From Aristolochia californica (lineage: Eukaryota; Streptophyta; Magnoliopsida; Piperales; Aristolochiaceae), in assembly GCA_029961685.1 (NCBI GenBank), contig JARWKL010000006.1, positions 17,857,276-17,921,275 of the forward strand: a stretch of DNA of 64,000 nt, in the 5' to 3' direction. The notes beneath the pieces are model-generated. The model searched no databases, was not told where the DNA came from, and saw nothing but the letters and a program-made list of their open reading frames with translations. The number at the start of each line of letters is the position of its first letter. Position 1 is the first letter of the stretch. This document shows, one piece after another, positions 49,851 to 62,800 of the stretch. The position numbers and the translations under genes were made by a program.

Positions 49851-51133
49851 CACAGATACTTTATTATGTCTCTCAGCATTTGTGCATTTCAATTCTAGAT
49901 GTTCAATTTTTTTTCAAATCCAAACTTGTGTTTTCACTCTCCCATTTTTCTCGTTAACAAAAAGATAAGGCAAATAGATAACAACAAAATTAAAATTTTA
50001 GAGTTTATGTATGTAAAAAATTGAAAACTATAATAAATGTTAGTGAAGAAAATTATTTCACGCACTAAAAATGAACACCAAAGTTTTGTTATCCATGTTT
50101 GAGAAATTCCACTATACAAGCACTAATAGCTTGCTGGAATTTTATAAGAAAGAGATTTCTAATCGATCATAACATGTTTTAAATGTGGTGAATAAGCATG
50201 TCAAAAACATATTGATGATGTAAATGACCTAATGATCCAAAAATTTCAAGGTGTAGAAAAAATTAAATTCTCAAGTTAACATGCGGTGGGATATTTACCA
50301 GTGCCAAACAACCCACTTTTTGCCTACTTTACAAAAAGTGGACCTAATAATCATAGATCATCGTAAATGTTTTGATCGATAAATCATTTGTAACGAAAAT
50401 AATTTTTGTTAGAAATGACTGATGGTTTGGGAGTCAACACTCAATTAAAAATGCCTCGCTCCCCTCTTCCGACGATTGCAAAACCCAATATATAAAAAAC
50501 TAAAAGAGTTTAAAATCCTTAAAAATCAGATATACTTTTTGGAATTATCTCTCTCAGCATTTGTGCATTTCCATTTTGGATGATCAATGTTTTTGTAAAT
50601 CCAAACTTGAGTTTTTACTCTCCTATTTTTCTCGTAAACAAAAAGGTAAGACACATAGATCACAAAAAAATGAAAATTTTAGAGTTTATGTATAAAAAAA
50701 TTTAAAACTATAATAAATTTTAGTGAAGAAAATTATTTCATGCACTAAAAATGAACACCAAAATTTTGTTATCTATGTTTGGGAAATTCCACCAGAGCCA
50801 AACAACCCACTTTTTGCATATTTTAAAAAAAGCGAACCTAACAATCATTGATCATTGTAAATGTTTTGATCGATTAATGACGTCTAACGGCTATAATTTA
50901 TGTTAGAAATGACCTATGGTTTGGGAGTCAACACTCTGTGAAAAAAGCCAAGCCCTCCCTCCCTCTTCTGATGATTGCAAAACCCGATATATAAAAAATA
51001 AAAAGTGTTTACAATCCATAAAAATCACAGATACTTTTTGGAATTATCTTTCTCAGAATTTGTGCATTTCCATTTTGGATGTTCAATTTTTTTTCAAATC
51101 CAAACTTGCGTTTTCACTCTCCCATTTTTCTCG
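49708..51133 (+). repeat. Satellite subfamily B2, duplicated block copy 2
   Basis: Copy of 36,559-37,985 (anchors 49897, 50578, 51077), including the same CAC/CAGAG deletion joint at 50,791. The left border is a deletion joint (CAATCAAAGAT running straight into TAATGATGTG) and the right border is a 17-bp deletion (TTTCTCG joined to CAAATAG). A third, partial copy of the first ~150 bp, with an ordinary left context, starts near 48,365. Confidence 0.9.
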
Positions 51134-54100
51134 CAAATAGATCACAACAAAATAAAAATTTTAGAGTTTAGGTATGCAAAAAATTGAAAACTATAATAAA
51201 TGTAAGTGAAGAAAATTATTTATTGCACTAAAAATGAACACCAAAGTTTTGTTATCCATGTTTGGGAAATTCCAATAGTACAAGCCCTAATAGCTTGCTG
51301 GATTTTTTTAAGAAAGAGATTTCTAATCGATCATAACATGTTTTAAATGTGGTGGATAAGCATGCCAAAAACATATTGATGATGCAAATGACCTAATGAT
51401 CCAAAAATTTCAAGGTGTAGAAAAAATTAAATTCGCAAGTTAACATGCAGTGGGATATTTACCTGAGCCAACCAACTCTTTGCTTATTTTATAAAAAGTG
51501 GACCTAACAATCATAGATCATCGTAAATGTTTTGATCGATAAATGATGTGTAATGGCTACAATGTTTTTTAGAAATGACCTATGGTTTGGGAGTCAACAC
51601 TCAGATAAAAATGCCTTGCCCCCCCTCTTCCGATGATTGTAAAACCCAATATATAAAAAACTAAAAGAGTTTACAATCCTTTAAACTCACAGATACTTTT
51701 TGGAATTATCTCTATCAGCATTTATCGATGTTCAATTTTTTTTCAATTCCAAACTTGAATTTTCACTCTCCCATTTTTCTCGTTAAAAAAAAAGATATGG
51801 AAAATAAATCATAAAAAAATTAAAATTTTAGAGTTCATGTATGTAAAAAATTGAAAACTATGATAAATGTTAGTGAAGAAATTTATTTCACGCACAAAAA
51901 ATGAACACCAAAGTTTTGTTATCCATGTTTCGGAAATTCCGCTAGTACATCCCCTAATAGCTTACTGGAATTTTATAAGAAAGAGATTTCTAATTGATCC
52001 TAACATGTTTTAAATGTGGTGGATAAGCATGCGGGAAACATGTTGATGATGCAAATGACCTAATGATCCAAAAATTTGAAGGAGGAGAAAAAGGAAATTC
52101 CCAAGTTAACGTGCGGTGGGATATTTACCTGTGCCAAACAACCCACTTTTTGCCTATTTTACACAAAGCGGACCCTAACAATCATAGATCATTGCAAATG
52201 TTTTGAACGATTAATGATGTGTAACGGCTATAGTTTTTGTTAGAAATGACTTTAGGTTTGGGAATCAACACGCAGTTAAAAATGACTCACTCCCCTCTGC
52301 CGATGATTGGAAAACCCAATATAAAAAAATAAAAGAGTTTACAATCCTTAAAAATCACAGATACTTTTTGGAAGTATCTCTTTCAGAATTTGTGCACTTT
52401 TTTTTTGGATGATAGATTTTTTTTCAAATCCAAACTTGAGTTTTCACTCTCCCATTTTTCTCGTAAATAAAAAGATAAGGCACATAGATCACAACAAAAT
52501 GAAAATTTAACAGTTTATGTATGCCAAATATTGAAAAATAAAATAAATTTAAATGAAGAAAATTAGTTCACGCCCTAAAAATGAACACCAAAGTTTTGTT
52601 ATCCATGTTTGGGAAATTCCAATAGTACAACCCCTAATAGCTTGTTGGAATTTTATAAGAAAGAGATTTCTAATTGATCCTAACTTGTTTTAAATGTGGT
52701 GGAAAAGCATGCCGGATACAAGTTGATGATGCAAATGACCTAATGATCCTAAAATTTGAAGGAGTAGAAAAAATTAAATTATCAAGTTAACATGTGCGAT
52801 GGGATATTTACCAGAGCCAAACAACCCATTTTTTGCCTATTTTACAAAAAGTGGACCTAACAGTCATATATCATCGTAAATATTTTATTCAATTAATGAT
52901 GTATAATGGCTATAATTTTTGTAAGAAGTGATTTATGGTTTGGGAGTCAACACACAGTTAAAAATCCTCGTCACCCCCCCCCCCCCTCCCCTCCCCGTCT
53001 TCCGATAATTGAAAAACCCAATATTTAAAACACTAAAAGAGTTTACAATCCCTAAAAGTCATAGATACTTTTTTGAATTATCTTTCTCAGCATTTGTGCA
53101 TTTCGATTTTTGATTTTCAATTTTTTTCAAATCCAAACATGAGTTTTCACCTCCCATTTTTCTTGTAAACAAAAAGATAAGGCAAATAGATCTCAACAAA
53201 ATGAAAATTTTAGAGTTTATGTATGTAAAAAATTGAAAACTATAATAAATGTTAGTGAAGAAAATTATTTCACGCACTAAAAATGAACACCAAAGCTTTG
53301 TTATCCATGTTTGGGAAATTCCACTAGCACAACACCTAATAGCTTGCACGAATTTTATAAGAAAGAGATTTCTAATTGATTCTAACATATTTTAAATGTG
53401 GTAGATATGCATGCCTGAAACATGAGATGCAAATGACCTAAAGATAAAAAAATTTCGAGTTGAAAAATTTTTATTCTCAAGTTAACGTGCAGTGGAATAT
53501 TTCCCAGAGCTAAACAACCCGATTTTGCCAATTTTACACAAAGCGGACCTAACAGTCATTGATCAACATAAATGTTTTGATCGATTAATGATGTGTAATG
53601 GCTATAATTTTTGTTAGAAGGGACTTATGGTTTGGGAGTCAACACTCAATTAAAAATGCTTCACTTACCCTCTTCCGATTATTGCAAAACCCAATATATA
53701 AGTATTTAAAAGTGTTTACAATCCTTCAAAATCACTGATACTTTTTGGAATTGTCTCTCTCAACATTTGTACATTTCTATTTTGGATGTTCAATTTTTTT
53801 TCAAATCCAAACTTGAGTTTTCACTCTCCCATTTTTCACCTAAAGAAAAATAAGGCTAATAGATCACAACAAAATGAAAATTTTAGAGTTTATGTATTTA
53901 AAAAATTGAAAACTATCATAAAACTGAAGAAAATTATTTCATGCACTAAAAATGAACACCAAAGTTTTTTTATCAATGTTTGGGAAATTCCACTAGTACA
54001 ACCCCTAATATCTTACTGGAATTTCATAAGAAAGAGATTTCTAATTGAACCTAACATGTTTTAAATGTGGTAGATATACCTCCCTAAAACATGTTGAAGA

Positions 54101-54300
54101 TGCAAATGACCTAAAGATCAAAACAATTCGAGTAAAAAAAATTAAATTCCCAAGTTAACATGCGGTGGGATATTTACCTGAGCCAAACAACCCACGTTTT
54201 GCCGATTTTACACAAAGCGGACCTAACAGTCATAGATCATCGTAAATGTTTTGATCGATTAATGGTGTGTAACGGCTATTATTTTTATTAGAAATGCCTT
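51134..54300 (+). repeat. Satellite subfamily B2, right part
   Basis: Anchors lie at 51726 (its left part deleted), 52407, 53111, 53784. Units keep the GGATAAGCATGC and GTTGATGATGC marks to about 52.7 kb and then grade into B3. Nothing but satellite is seen. Confidence 0.93.
52974..52986 (+). repeat. C-tract, 13 C
   Basis: After CCTCGTCA, followed by TCCCCTCCCCGTC. Confidence 0.95.
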
Positions 54301-54929
54301 CTGGTTAGGGAGTCAACACTCAGTCAAAAATGCCTCGTCCCCCTCTTCCGATGATTGCAAAACCCAAAATATAAAATATTAAAGGAGTTTACAATCCTTA
54401 AAAATCACAGATACTTTTTGGAATTATCTCTCTTGGCATTTGTGCATTTACATTTTGGATGTTCAATTTTTTTCAAATCCAAACTTGAGTTTTCACTCTC
54501 CCATTTTTCTTGTAAACAAAAAGATAAGGCAAATAGATCACAAAAAAATGAAACTTTTTGAGTTTAAGATTGGAAAAAATACAAAACTATAATAAATGTA
54601 AGTGAAGAAAATTATTTCAAGCACTAAAAATGAACACCAAAGTTTTTATATCCATGTTTGGGAAATTCCACTAGTACAACCCTAATTGCTTGGTGGAATT
54701 TTATAAGAAAGAGATTTCTAATTGATCCTAAAATGTTTTAAATGTGGTGGATATGCATGCCAAAGATAAGTTGAAGATGCAAATGACCTTATGATAAAAA
54801 ATTTCAAGGAGAATAAAAAATTAAATTCTCAAGGTAACGTGCGGTGGGATATTTACCAAAGTCAACCAACTCACTTTTTGCCAATTTTACAAAAAGCGAA
54901 CGTAACAATCATAGATCATCGGAAATGTT

Positions 54930-54965
54930 TTGATGAAATCCAAACTTGATGAAAATTTTAGAGTT
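54930..54965 (+). repeat. Collapsed unit junction
   Basis: ATGTTTTGAT joins GAAATCCAAACTTGA, which in turn joins TGAAAATTTTAGAG. The C block, the run-up to the anchor and the anchor itself are lost. Confidence 0.85.
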
Positions 54966-55419
54966 TAAGAATGCAAAAAATTGAAAACAATAGTAAAAGT
55001 ACGTGAATAAAATTATTGCATGCTCTAAAAATGAACACCAAAGTTTTGTTAGTCATGTTTGGGAAAGTCCACTAGTACAACCCCTAATAGCTTGGTGGAA
55101 TTTAATAAGAAAGTGATTTCTAATTGATCCTAACGTGTTTTAAATGTGGTGGATATGCATGTCTGAAACATGTTGAAGATGCAAATAACCTAATGATCCA
55201 AAAATTTCAAGGAGTAGAAAAAATTAAATTCTCAAGTTAACGTGAAGTGGGATATTTACTAGAGCCAAACACCCCACTTTTTGCCTATTTTACAAAAAGC
55301 GGACCTAACAATCATAGATCAACGTAAATGTTTTGTTCGATTAATAATCTGAAATGACTATAAGTTTTTTTAGAAATGGCTTATGGTTTGGGAGTCAACA
55401 CTCAGTTAAAAATTCCTGC

Positions 55420-55420
<1 letters not shown>

Positions 55421-55452
<32 letters not shown>
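55421..55452 (+). repeat. C-tract, 32 C
   Basis: After ATTCCTGCT, followed by ACCCCCTCCCTCTTC; a templated patch lies about 50 bp downstream. Confidence 0.95.
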
Positions 55453-55500
55453 ACCCCCTCCCTCTTCTGATGATTGCAAAACCCAATATATAAAAAACTA

Positions 55501-55534
55501 AAACCCAATAGAGAAATGACTTATGGTTTGGGAG
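55501..55534 (+). repeat. Templated patch: two short copies of nearby satellite
   Basis: After AAAAAACTA the sequence inserts AAACCCAATA, a copy of text about 25 bp upstream, then GAGAAATGACTTATGG and the following TTTGGGAG, a copy of text about 135 bp upstream. It then resumes TTTACAATCC in correct phase. Confidence 0.8.
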
Positions 55535-56813
55535 TTTACAATCCTTACAAATCACTGATACTTTTGGAATTATCTCTCTCAGCATTTGTGTATTTCCATT
55601 TTGGGTGTTCAATTTTTTTTCAAATCCTAACTTGAGTTTTCACTCTCCCATTTTTCTCAGAAATAAAAAGACAAGGCAAATTGATAACTACATAATGCAA
55701 ATTTTAGAGTTTATTTATGCAAAAAATTGAAAACTATAATAAATGTAAGTGAAGAAAATTATTACAAGCACTAAAAATGAACACCGAAGTTTTGTTAACC
55801 ACTGGTACAACCGCTAATAGCTTGGTGGAAGTTTATAAGAAAGAGATTTCTAATTGATCCTAACATTTTTGAAAATGTGGTGGATTTGCATGCCTGAAAC
55901 ATGTTGAAGATGCAAATGACCTAATGATCCAAAAATTCCATGGTGTAGAAAAAATTAAACTCTCAAGTTAACGTGCGGTGGGATATTTACCAGAGCCAAT
56001 CAACCCTCTTTTTGGCTATTTTACAAAAGGGGACCTAACAATCGTATATGAGCGTAAATATTTTGATCGAGTAATGATGTGTAATGGGTATAATTTTTTT
56101 TAGAAATGACTTATGGTTAGGGAGTCAACACTCAGTTAAAAATGCCTCGCCACCCCTCTTCTGATGATTGCAAAACCCAATATATAAAAAACTAAAGAGT
56201 TTAGAATCCTTAAAAATCATAGATACTTTTTGGAGTTATTGCTCTCAGAATTTGTGCATTTCTACTTTGGATGTTCAATTTTTTTTCAAATCCAAACTCT
56301 CCCATTTTTCTCGTAAACAAAAATATAAGGCAAATAGATCACAACAAAGTGAAAATTTTAGAGTTTATGTATACAAAAAATTCAAAACTATAGTAATTAT
56401 AAGAGAAAAAAATTATTTCAGACACTAAAAATGAAAACTAAAGTTTTCTTATCCATGTTTGGGAAATTCCACAAGTACAACCCCTAATAGCTTGGTGAAT
56501 TTTATAAGAAAGAGACTAATTGATCCTAACATGTTTTCAATGTGGTGGATATGCATGCCATAACCATGATGAAGATGCAAATGACCTAAAGATCCAAAAA
56601 TTTCAAGGGGTAGAAAAAATAACATTCTCATGTTATCGTGTGGTGGGATATTTACTAGTGCCAAATAACCCACTCTTTGTCTATTTTACAAAAAGTGGAC
56701 CTAACAATCATAGATCATCGAAATTTTTTTGATCGATTAATGATCTGTAACGGTTATAATTTTTGTTAGAAATGACTTATGGTTAGGGAGTCAACACTCA
56801 ATTAAAAACGCCT

Positions 56814-56834
56814 CCCCCCCCCCCCCCCCCCCCC
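56814..56834 (+). repeat. C-tract, 21 C
   Basis: After AACGCCT, followed by TTCTGATGATTGC. Confidence 0.95.
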
Positions 56835-59800
56835 TTCTGATGATTGCAAAACCCTATATATACAAAACTATAAGAGTTTACAATCGTTAAAAATCACAGA
56901 TACATTTTGGAATTTCTTTCTCAGCATTTGTGCATTTCCATTTTGGATGTTCAATTTTTTTTCAAACCCAAACTTGAATTTTCACTCTCCCATTTTTCTC
57001 ATAAATAAAATGATCAGGCAAATAGATCACAACAAAATAAAAATTTTAGAGTTTATGAATGCAAAAAATTGAAAACTACAGTAAAAGTAAGTGAAGAAAA
57101 TTATTTCAAGCTCTAAAAATGAACACCAAAGTTTTGTTAGCCATGTTTGGGAAATTCCACTAGTACAAACCCTAATAGCTTGGTGGAATTTTATAAGAAA
57201 GAGATTTTTAATTGATACTAACATGTTTTAAATGTGGTTGATATGCATGCCTGAAACATGTTGAAGATGCAAATGACCTAATGATCCAAAAATTTCGAGT
57301 AGAAAAAATTAAATTCTCAAGTTAATATACGATAGGATATTTACCATAGCCAAATAACCCACTTTTTGCTTATTTTACAACAAGCGGACCTAACAATCAT
57401 AGATCATCGTAAATGTTTTGATCGATTAATGAGCTGCAATGGTTATAATTATTGTTAGAAATGACTTATGGTATGGGAGACAACACTCAGTTAAAAATGC
57501 CTCATCCCCCACTTCCCATGATTGCAAAACCCAATATTTAAAAAACTAAAATAGTTTACAATCCTTAAAAATCATGGATACTTTTAGGAATTATCTCTCG
57601 TAGAATTTGTGCAAATCCATTTTGAATGTTCAATTTCATTTCAAATCCAAACTTGAGTTTTCACTCTCTCTTTTTTCTCATAAACAAAAAGATCAGGCAA
57701 ATAGATCAGAACAAAATGAAAATTTTAGAGTTTATGTATGCTAAAAATTGAAAATTATAATAAATGTAAGTGAAAAAAATTATTTCATGCACTAAAAATG
57801 AACACCAAAGTTTTGTTATCCATGTTTGGGAAATTCCACTAGTACGACCCCTAATAGATTGGTGGAATTTTTATAAGAAAGAGATTTCTAATTGATCCTA
57901 AAATGTTTTAAATGTGGTGGATATGCATGCCTAAAACATGTTAAAGATGCAAATGACCTAATGATCTAAAATTTCATGGAGTAGAAAAAATTAAATTCTC
58001 AAGTTAACGTGCAGTAGGATATTTAACAGAGCCAAACATCCCACTTTTTGCCTATTTTACAAAAAGCAGACCTAACAATCGTAGATCATCATAAATTTTT
58101 TGATCGATTAATAATGTGTAATGGCTATAATGTTTTTTATAAATGACTTATGGTTTGGGAGTCAACACTCAGTTAAAAATGCCTCGCCCCCCTCTTCTGA
58201 TGATTGCAAAACCCAATACATAAAAAATTAAAAGAGTTTACAATCCATAAAAAACACAGATACTTTTGGAATTATCTTTCTTAGCATTTGAGCATTTCCA
58301 TTTTGAATGTTCAATTTTTTTTAAAATCCAAACACGAGTTTTCACTCTCCCATTTTTCTCGTAAACAAAAAGATATAGCAAATAGATCACAACTAAATGA
58401 AATTTTAGAGTTGATGTATGCAAAAAATTGAAAACTAAAATAAATATAGATGAATAACATTATTTCATGGACAAAAAATGAACACCAAATTTTTGTTATC
58501 CATTTTTTGGGAAATTCCACGAATACAACGCTGAATAGCTTGGTGGAATTTTATAAGAAAGAGATTTCTAATTGATCCTAAAATGTTTTAAATGTGGTGG
58601 ATATGCATACCTGAAACATGTTGAAGTTGCAAATGACCTAATGTTCAAGGGATATTTCCCTGAGCCAAAGAACCCACTTGTTGCCATTTTACAAAAAGCA
58701 GACCTAACAATCATTGATTATCTTAAATGTTTTGATCGATTCATGACGTATAATGGCTATAATTTTTGTTACAATTGACTTATGGTTAGGGAACCAACAT
58801 CCAGTTAAAAATGCCTTGTCCCCTCTTCCAATGATTGCAAAACCCAATATATATAAAAATAAAAGTGTTTACATTCCTAAAAAATCCCAGATACTTTTTT
58901 GTATTATCTCTCTCAACATTTGTGCATTTCCATTTTGGATGTTCAGTTCAATTTTTTTTCAAATCCTAACATGATTTTTCACTATCCTATTTTTCTCGTA
59001 AACAAAAAGATAAGGCAAATAGATCAGAATAAAATAAAAATTTAAGAGTTTATGTATGCAAAAATTGAAAACTATAATAAATGTAAGTGCAGAAAATTAT
59101 TTCCCGCACTAAAAATGAACACCAAAGTTTTGTTATCCATGTTTGGGAAATTCCACTAGTACAACCCCTACTAGGTTGGTGGAATTTCATAAGAAAGAAA
59201 TTTCTAATTGATTCTAACTTGTTTTAAATTTGGTGGAAATGCATGCCTGAAACGTGTTGAAGATGCAAATGACCTAATGATCCAAAAATTTGAAGGAGTA
59301 GAAAAAATTAAACTCTTAAGTTAACGTGCGGTGGGATGTTTACAAGAGTCAAACAACCCACTTTTTGCCTATTTTACAAAATGCTGACCTAACAATCATA
59401 GATCATCGTAAATATTTTGATCGATTAATGATGTGTAACGGCTATAATTTCTCTTAGAAATGACTTATGGTTAGGGAGTCAATTAAAAATTCCTCGCCCC
59501 CGTTTTCTGATGATTGCAAAACCCAATATATAAAAAACTAAAAGAGTTTAAAATCCTTAAAAATCACATATACTTTTTTGAATTATCTCTCTCAGCATTT
59601 ATGTATTTCCATTTTAGATGTTCAATTTTTTTTTAAATCCAAACTTGAGTTTTCACTCTCCCATTTTTTTCTTAAACAAAAAGACAAGGCAAATTAATCA
59701 CGACAAAATGGAAATTTTAGAGTTTCTTCATGCCAAAAATTGAAAACTATAATAATATAAGTGTTGAAAATTATTACACGCACTAAAAATGAACACCAAA

Positions 59801-62800
59801 GTTTTGTTATCCATGTTTGGGAAATTCCACTTGTACAACCGCTAATAGCATGGTGGAATTTTTTAAGAAAGACATTTCTAATTGATCCTACCATGTTTTA
59901 AAGGTGGTGGATATGCATGCCTGAAACATGTTGAAGATGCAATTGAACTAAGGATCTAAAAATTTCAAGAAGAAAAAATTAAATTCTCAAGTTAACGTGT
60001 GGTGGGATATTTACCAGAGCCAAACAACCCTCGTTTTGCTAGTTTTACAAAAATCGGACCTAAAACTCATTGATCATCATAGATGTTTTGATCGATTCAT
60101 GACGGGTAACGGCTATAGTTTTTTGTTAGAAATGACTTATGGTTAGGGAGTGTAGACTCAGTTAAAAATGCTTCTGCCCCCTCTTCCGATGATTGCTAAT
60201 CCCAGTATATAAAAAATTAAAAGACTTTACATTCCTAAAAAATCACAGATACTTTTTGGAATTATCACTCTCAGAATTCGTGCATTTCCATTTTGGATGT
60301 TCAATTTTTTTTCAAATCCAAACTGAGTTTTCACTCTCCCATTTTTCTCGTAAATAAAATGATAAGGCACATAGATCACAACAAAATAAAAATTTTAGAG
60401 TTGATGTATGCAAAAAAATTGAAAACTATAATAAAAGTAAGTGAAGAAAATTATTTCACGCTCTAAAAATGAACACCAAAGTTTTGTTATCCATGTTTGG
60501 GAAATTCCACTAGTATAACCCCTAATTGCTTGGTGGAATTTTATAAGATAGAGATTTCAAATTGATTCTAACATGTTTTAAATGTGGTGGATATGCATGC
60601 CTAAATCATGTTGAAGATGCAAATGACCTAATGATCCAAAAATTTCAAGGAGTAGAATAAATTAAATTCTCAATTTAACGTGCTGTGGGATATTTACCTG
60701 TGCCAAACAACCCACTTTTTGCCATTTTACAAAAAGCTGACCTAACAATCATAGCTCATCATAAATGTTTTGATCGAATCATGACGTGTAACGGCTATAA
60801 TTTTTGTTAGAAATGCCTTATGGTTAAAGAGTCAACATTCAGTTAAAAATGCATTGCCCCCTCTTCCGATTATTCCAAAACCCAATCTATAAAAAACTAA
60901 AAGAGTTTACATTCCAAAAAATCACTGATACTTTTTGGAATTATCTCTCTCAGAATTTGTCCACTTCCATTTTGGATGTTCAATTTTTTGATAAAATCCA
61001 AACTTGAGTTTTCACTCTCCCATTTTTATCATAAACAAAAAAGATAAGGCAAATAGATCACAACAAAATGAAAATTTTAGAGTTTATGTGTGAAAAAAAT
61101 AGAAAAATATAATAAATGTAAGTGAAGAAAATTTTTTCACGCACTAAAAATGAACACCAAAGTTTTGTTATCCATGTTTGGGAAATTACACTAGTACAAC
61201 CGCTAATAGATTGGTGGAATTTTATAAGAAAGAAATTTCTAATTGATCCTAACATGTTTAAAATAAGGTGGATATGCAGGCCTAATACATGTTGAAGATG
61301 CAAATGACCAAATGATCCAAAAATTTCAAGCAGTAGAAAAAATTAAACTCTCATTTTAACATGCGGTGGGATATTTACCAAAGTCAAATAACCCAGTTTT
61401 TTCCTATTTTACAAAAACCAGACCTAAGAATCATAGATCATCGTAAATTTTTTGATCGATTAATGATGTGTAACGGCTATAATTTTGTTAGAAATGACTT
61501 ATGGTTAGGGAGTCAACACTCAGTTAAAAATGCCTCGCTCCCCCCTCTTCCGATGATTGCAAAACCCGATATATAAAAAAACTAAAAAAGTTTAAAATCC
61601 TTAAAAATCACAGACATTTGTGCATTTTTTATTTTACTCTCCCATTTTTCTCGTAAATAAAAAGATAAGGCAAATTGATCACAACAAAATGAAAATTTTA
61701 GACTTTATGTATGCAAAAAATTGAAAAATAAAATAAATGTAAGTGAAGAAAATTATTTTACGCACTAAAACTGAACACCAATGTTTTGTTATCCATATTT
61801 GGGAAATTCCACTACTACAACCCCTAATAGCTTGGTGGAATTTTATAAGAAAGAGATTTCTAATTGATCCTAACATGTTTTAAATGTGGTGGATTTGCAT
61901 GCCTGAAACATGTTGAAGATGCAAATAACCAAATGATCCAAAAATTACAAGGAGTAGAAAAAATTAAATTCTCAAGTTAACATGCGGTTGAATAATTACC
62001 AGAGCTAAACAACACACTTTTTGCCTATTTTACAAAAAGTGGACCAAACAATCTTAGATTATCGTAAATGTTTTGATCAATTAATGTTGTGTGACGGCGA
62101 TAATTTTTGTTAGAAATGACTTATGGTTTTGGAGTCAACACTCAATTAAAAATGTCTCATCCCCCCTCTTCCGATGATTGCTAAACCCAATATAAAAAAA
62201 ACTAAAAAAGTTTAAAATCCTTAAAAATGACAGATAATGTTAGGAATTATCTCTGTCAGCATTTCTGCATTTCCATTATGGATATTCAATTTTTTTTCAA
62301 ATCCAAACTTGAGTGTTCTCTCTCCCTTTTTTCCATAAAACAAAAAGAAAGGCAAATAGATCACAACAAAACTAAAATTTTAGAGTTTATGTATGCAAAA
62401 AATTGAAAAGTACAATAAATGTAAGTGAAGACAATTATTTCATGCACTAAATATGAACACCAAAGATTTGTTATCCATGTTTGGGAAATTCCACTAGTAC
62501 AACCCCTAATAACTTGGTGGACCTTTATAAGAAAGAGATTTCTAATTGATCCTAACATGTTTTAAATGTGGTGGATATGCATGCCTAAAACATTTTGAAG
62601 ATGCAAATGACCTAATGATCCAAAAATTTCAAGGAGTGGAATAAATTAAATTCACAATTTAACGTGCAGTAGGATATTTACCTGCACCAAACAACCCACT
62701 TTTTGTCATTTTAAAAAAATCGGACCTAACAATCATTGATCATCATAAATTTTATGATCGATTGATGACGTGTAAATACTATAATTCTTGTTATAAATGA

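Noticed and set aside
58572..58778. Plus-strand frames reading MILKCFKCGGYA... (also at 8832 and 29601), resembling a zinc knuckle
   Set aside because: The CxxC is followed by no matching His/Cys spacing of a CCHC knuckle, the frame is usually broken, and the text is ordinary satellite sequence over the palindrome block.
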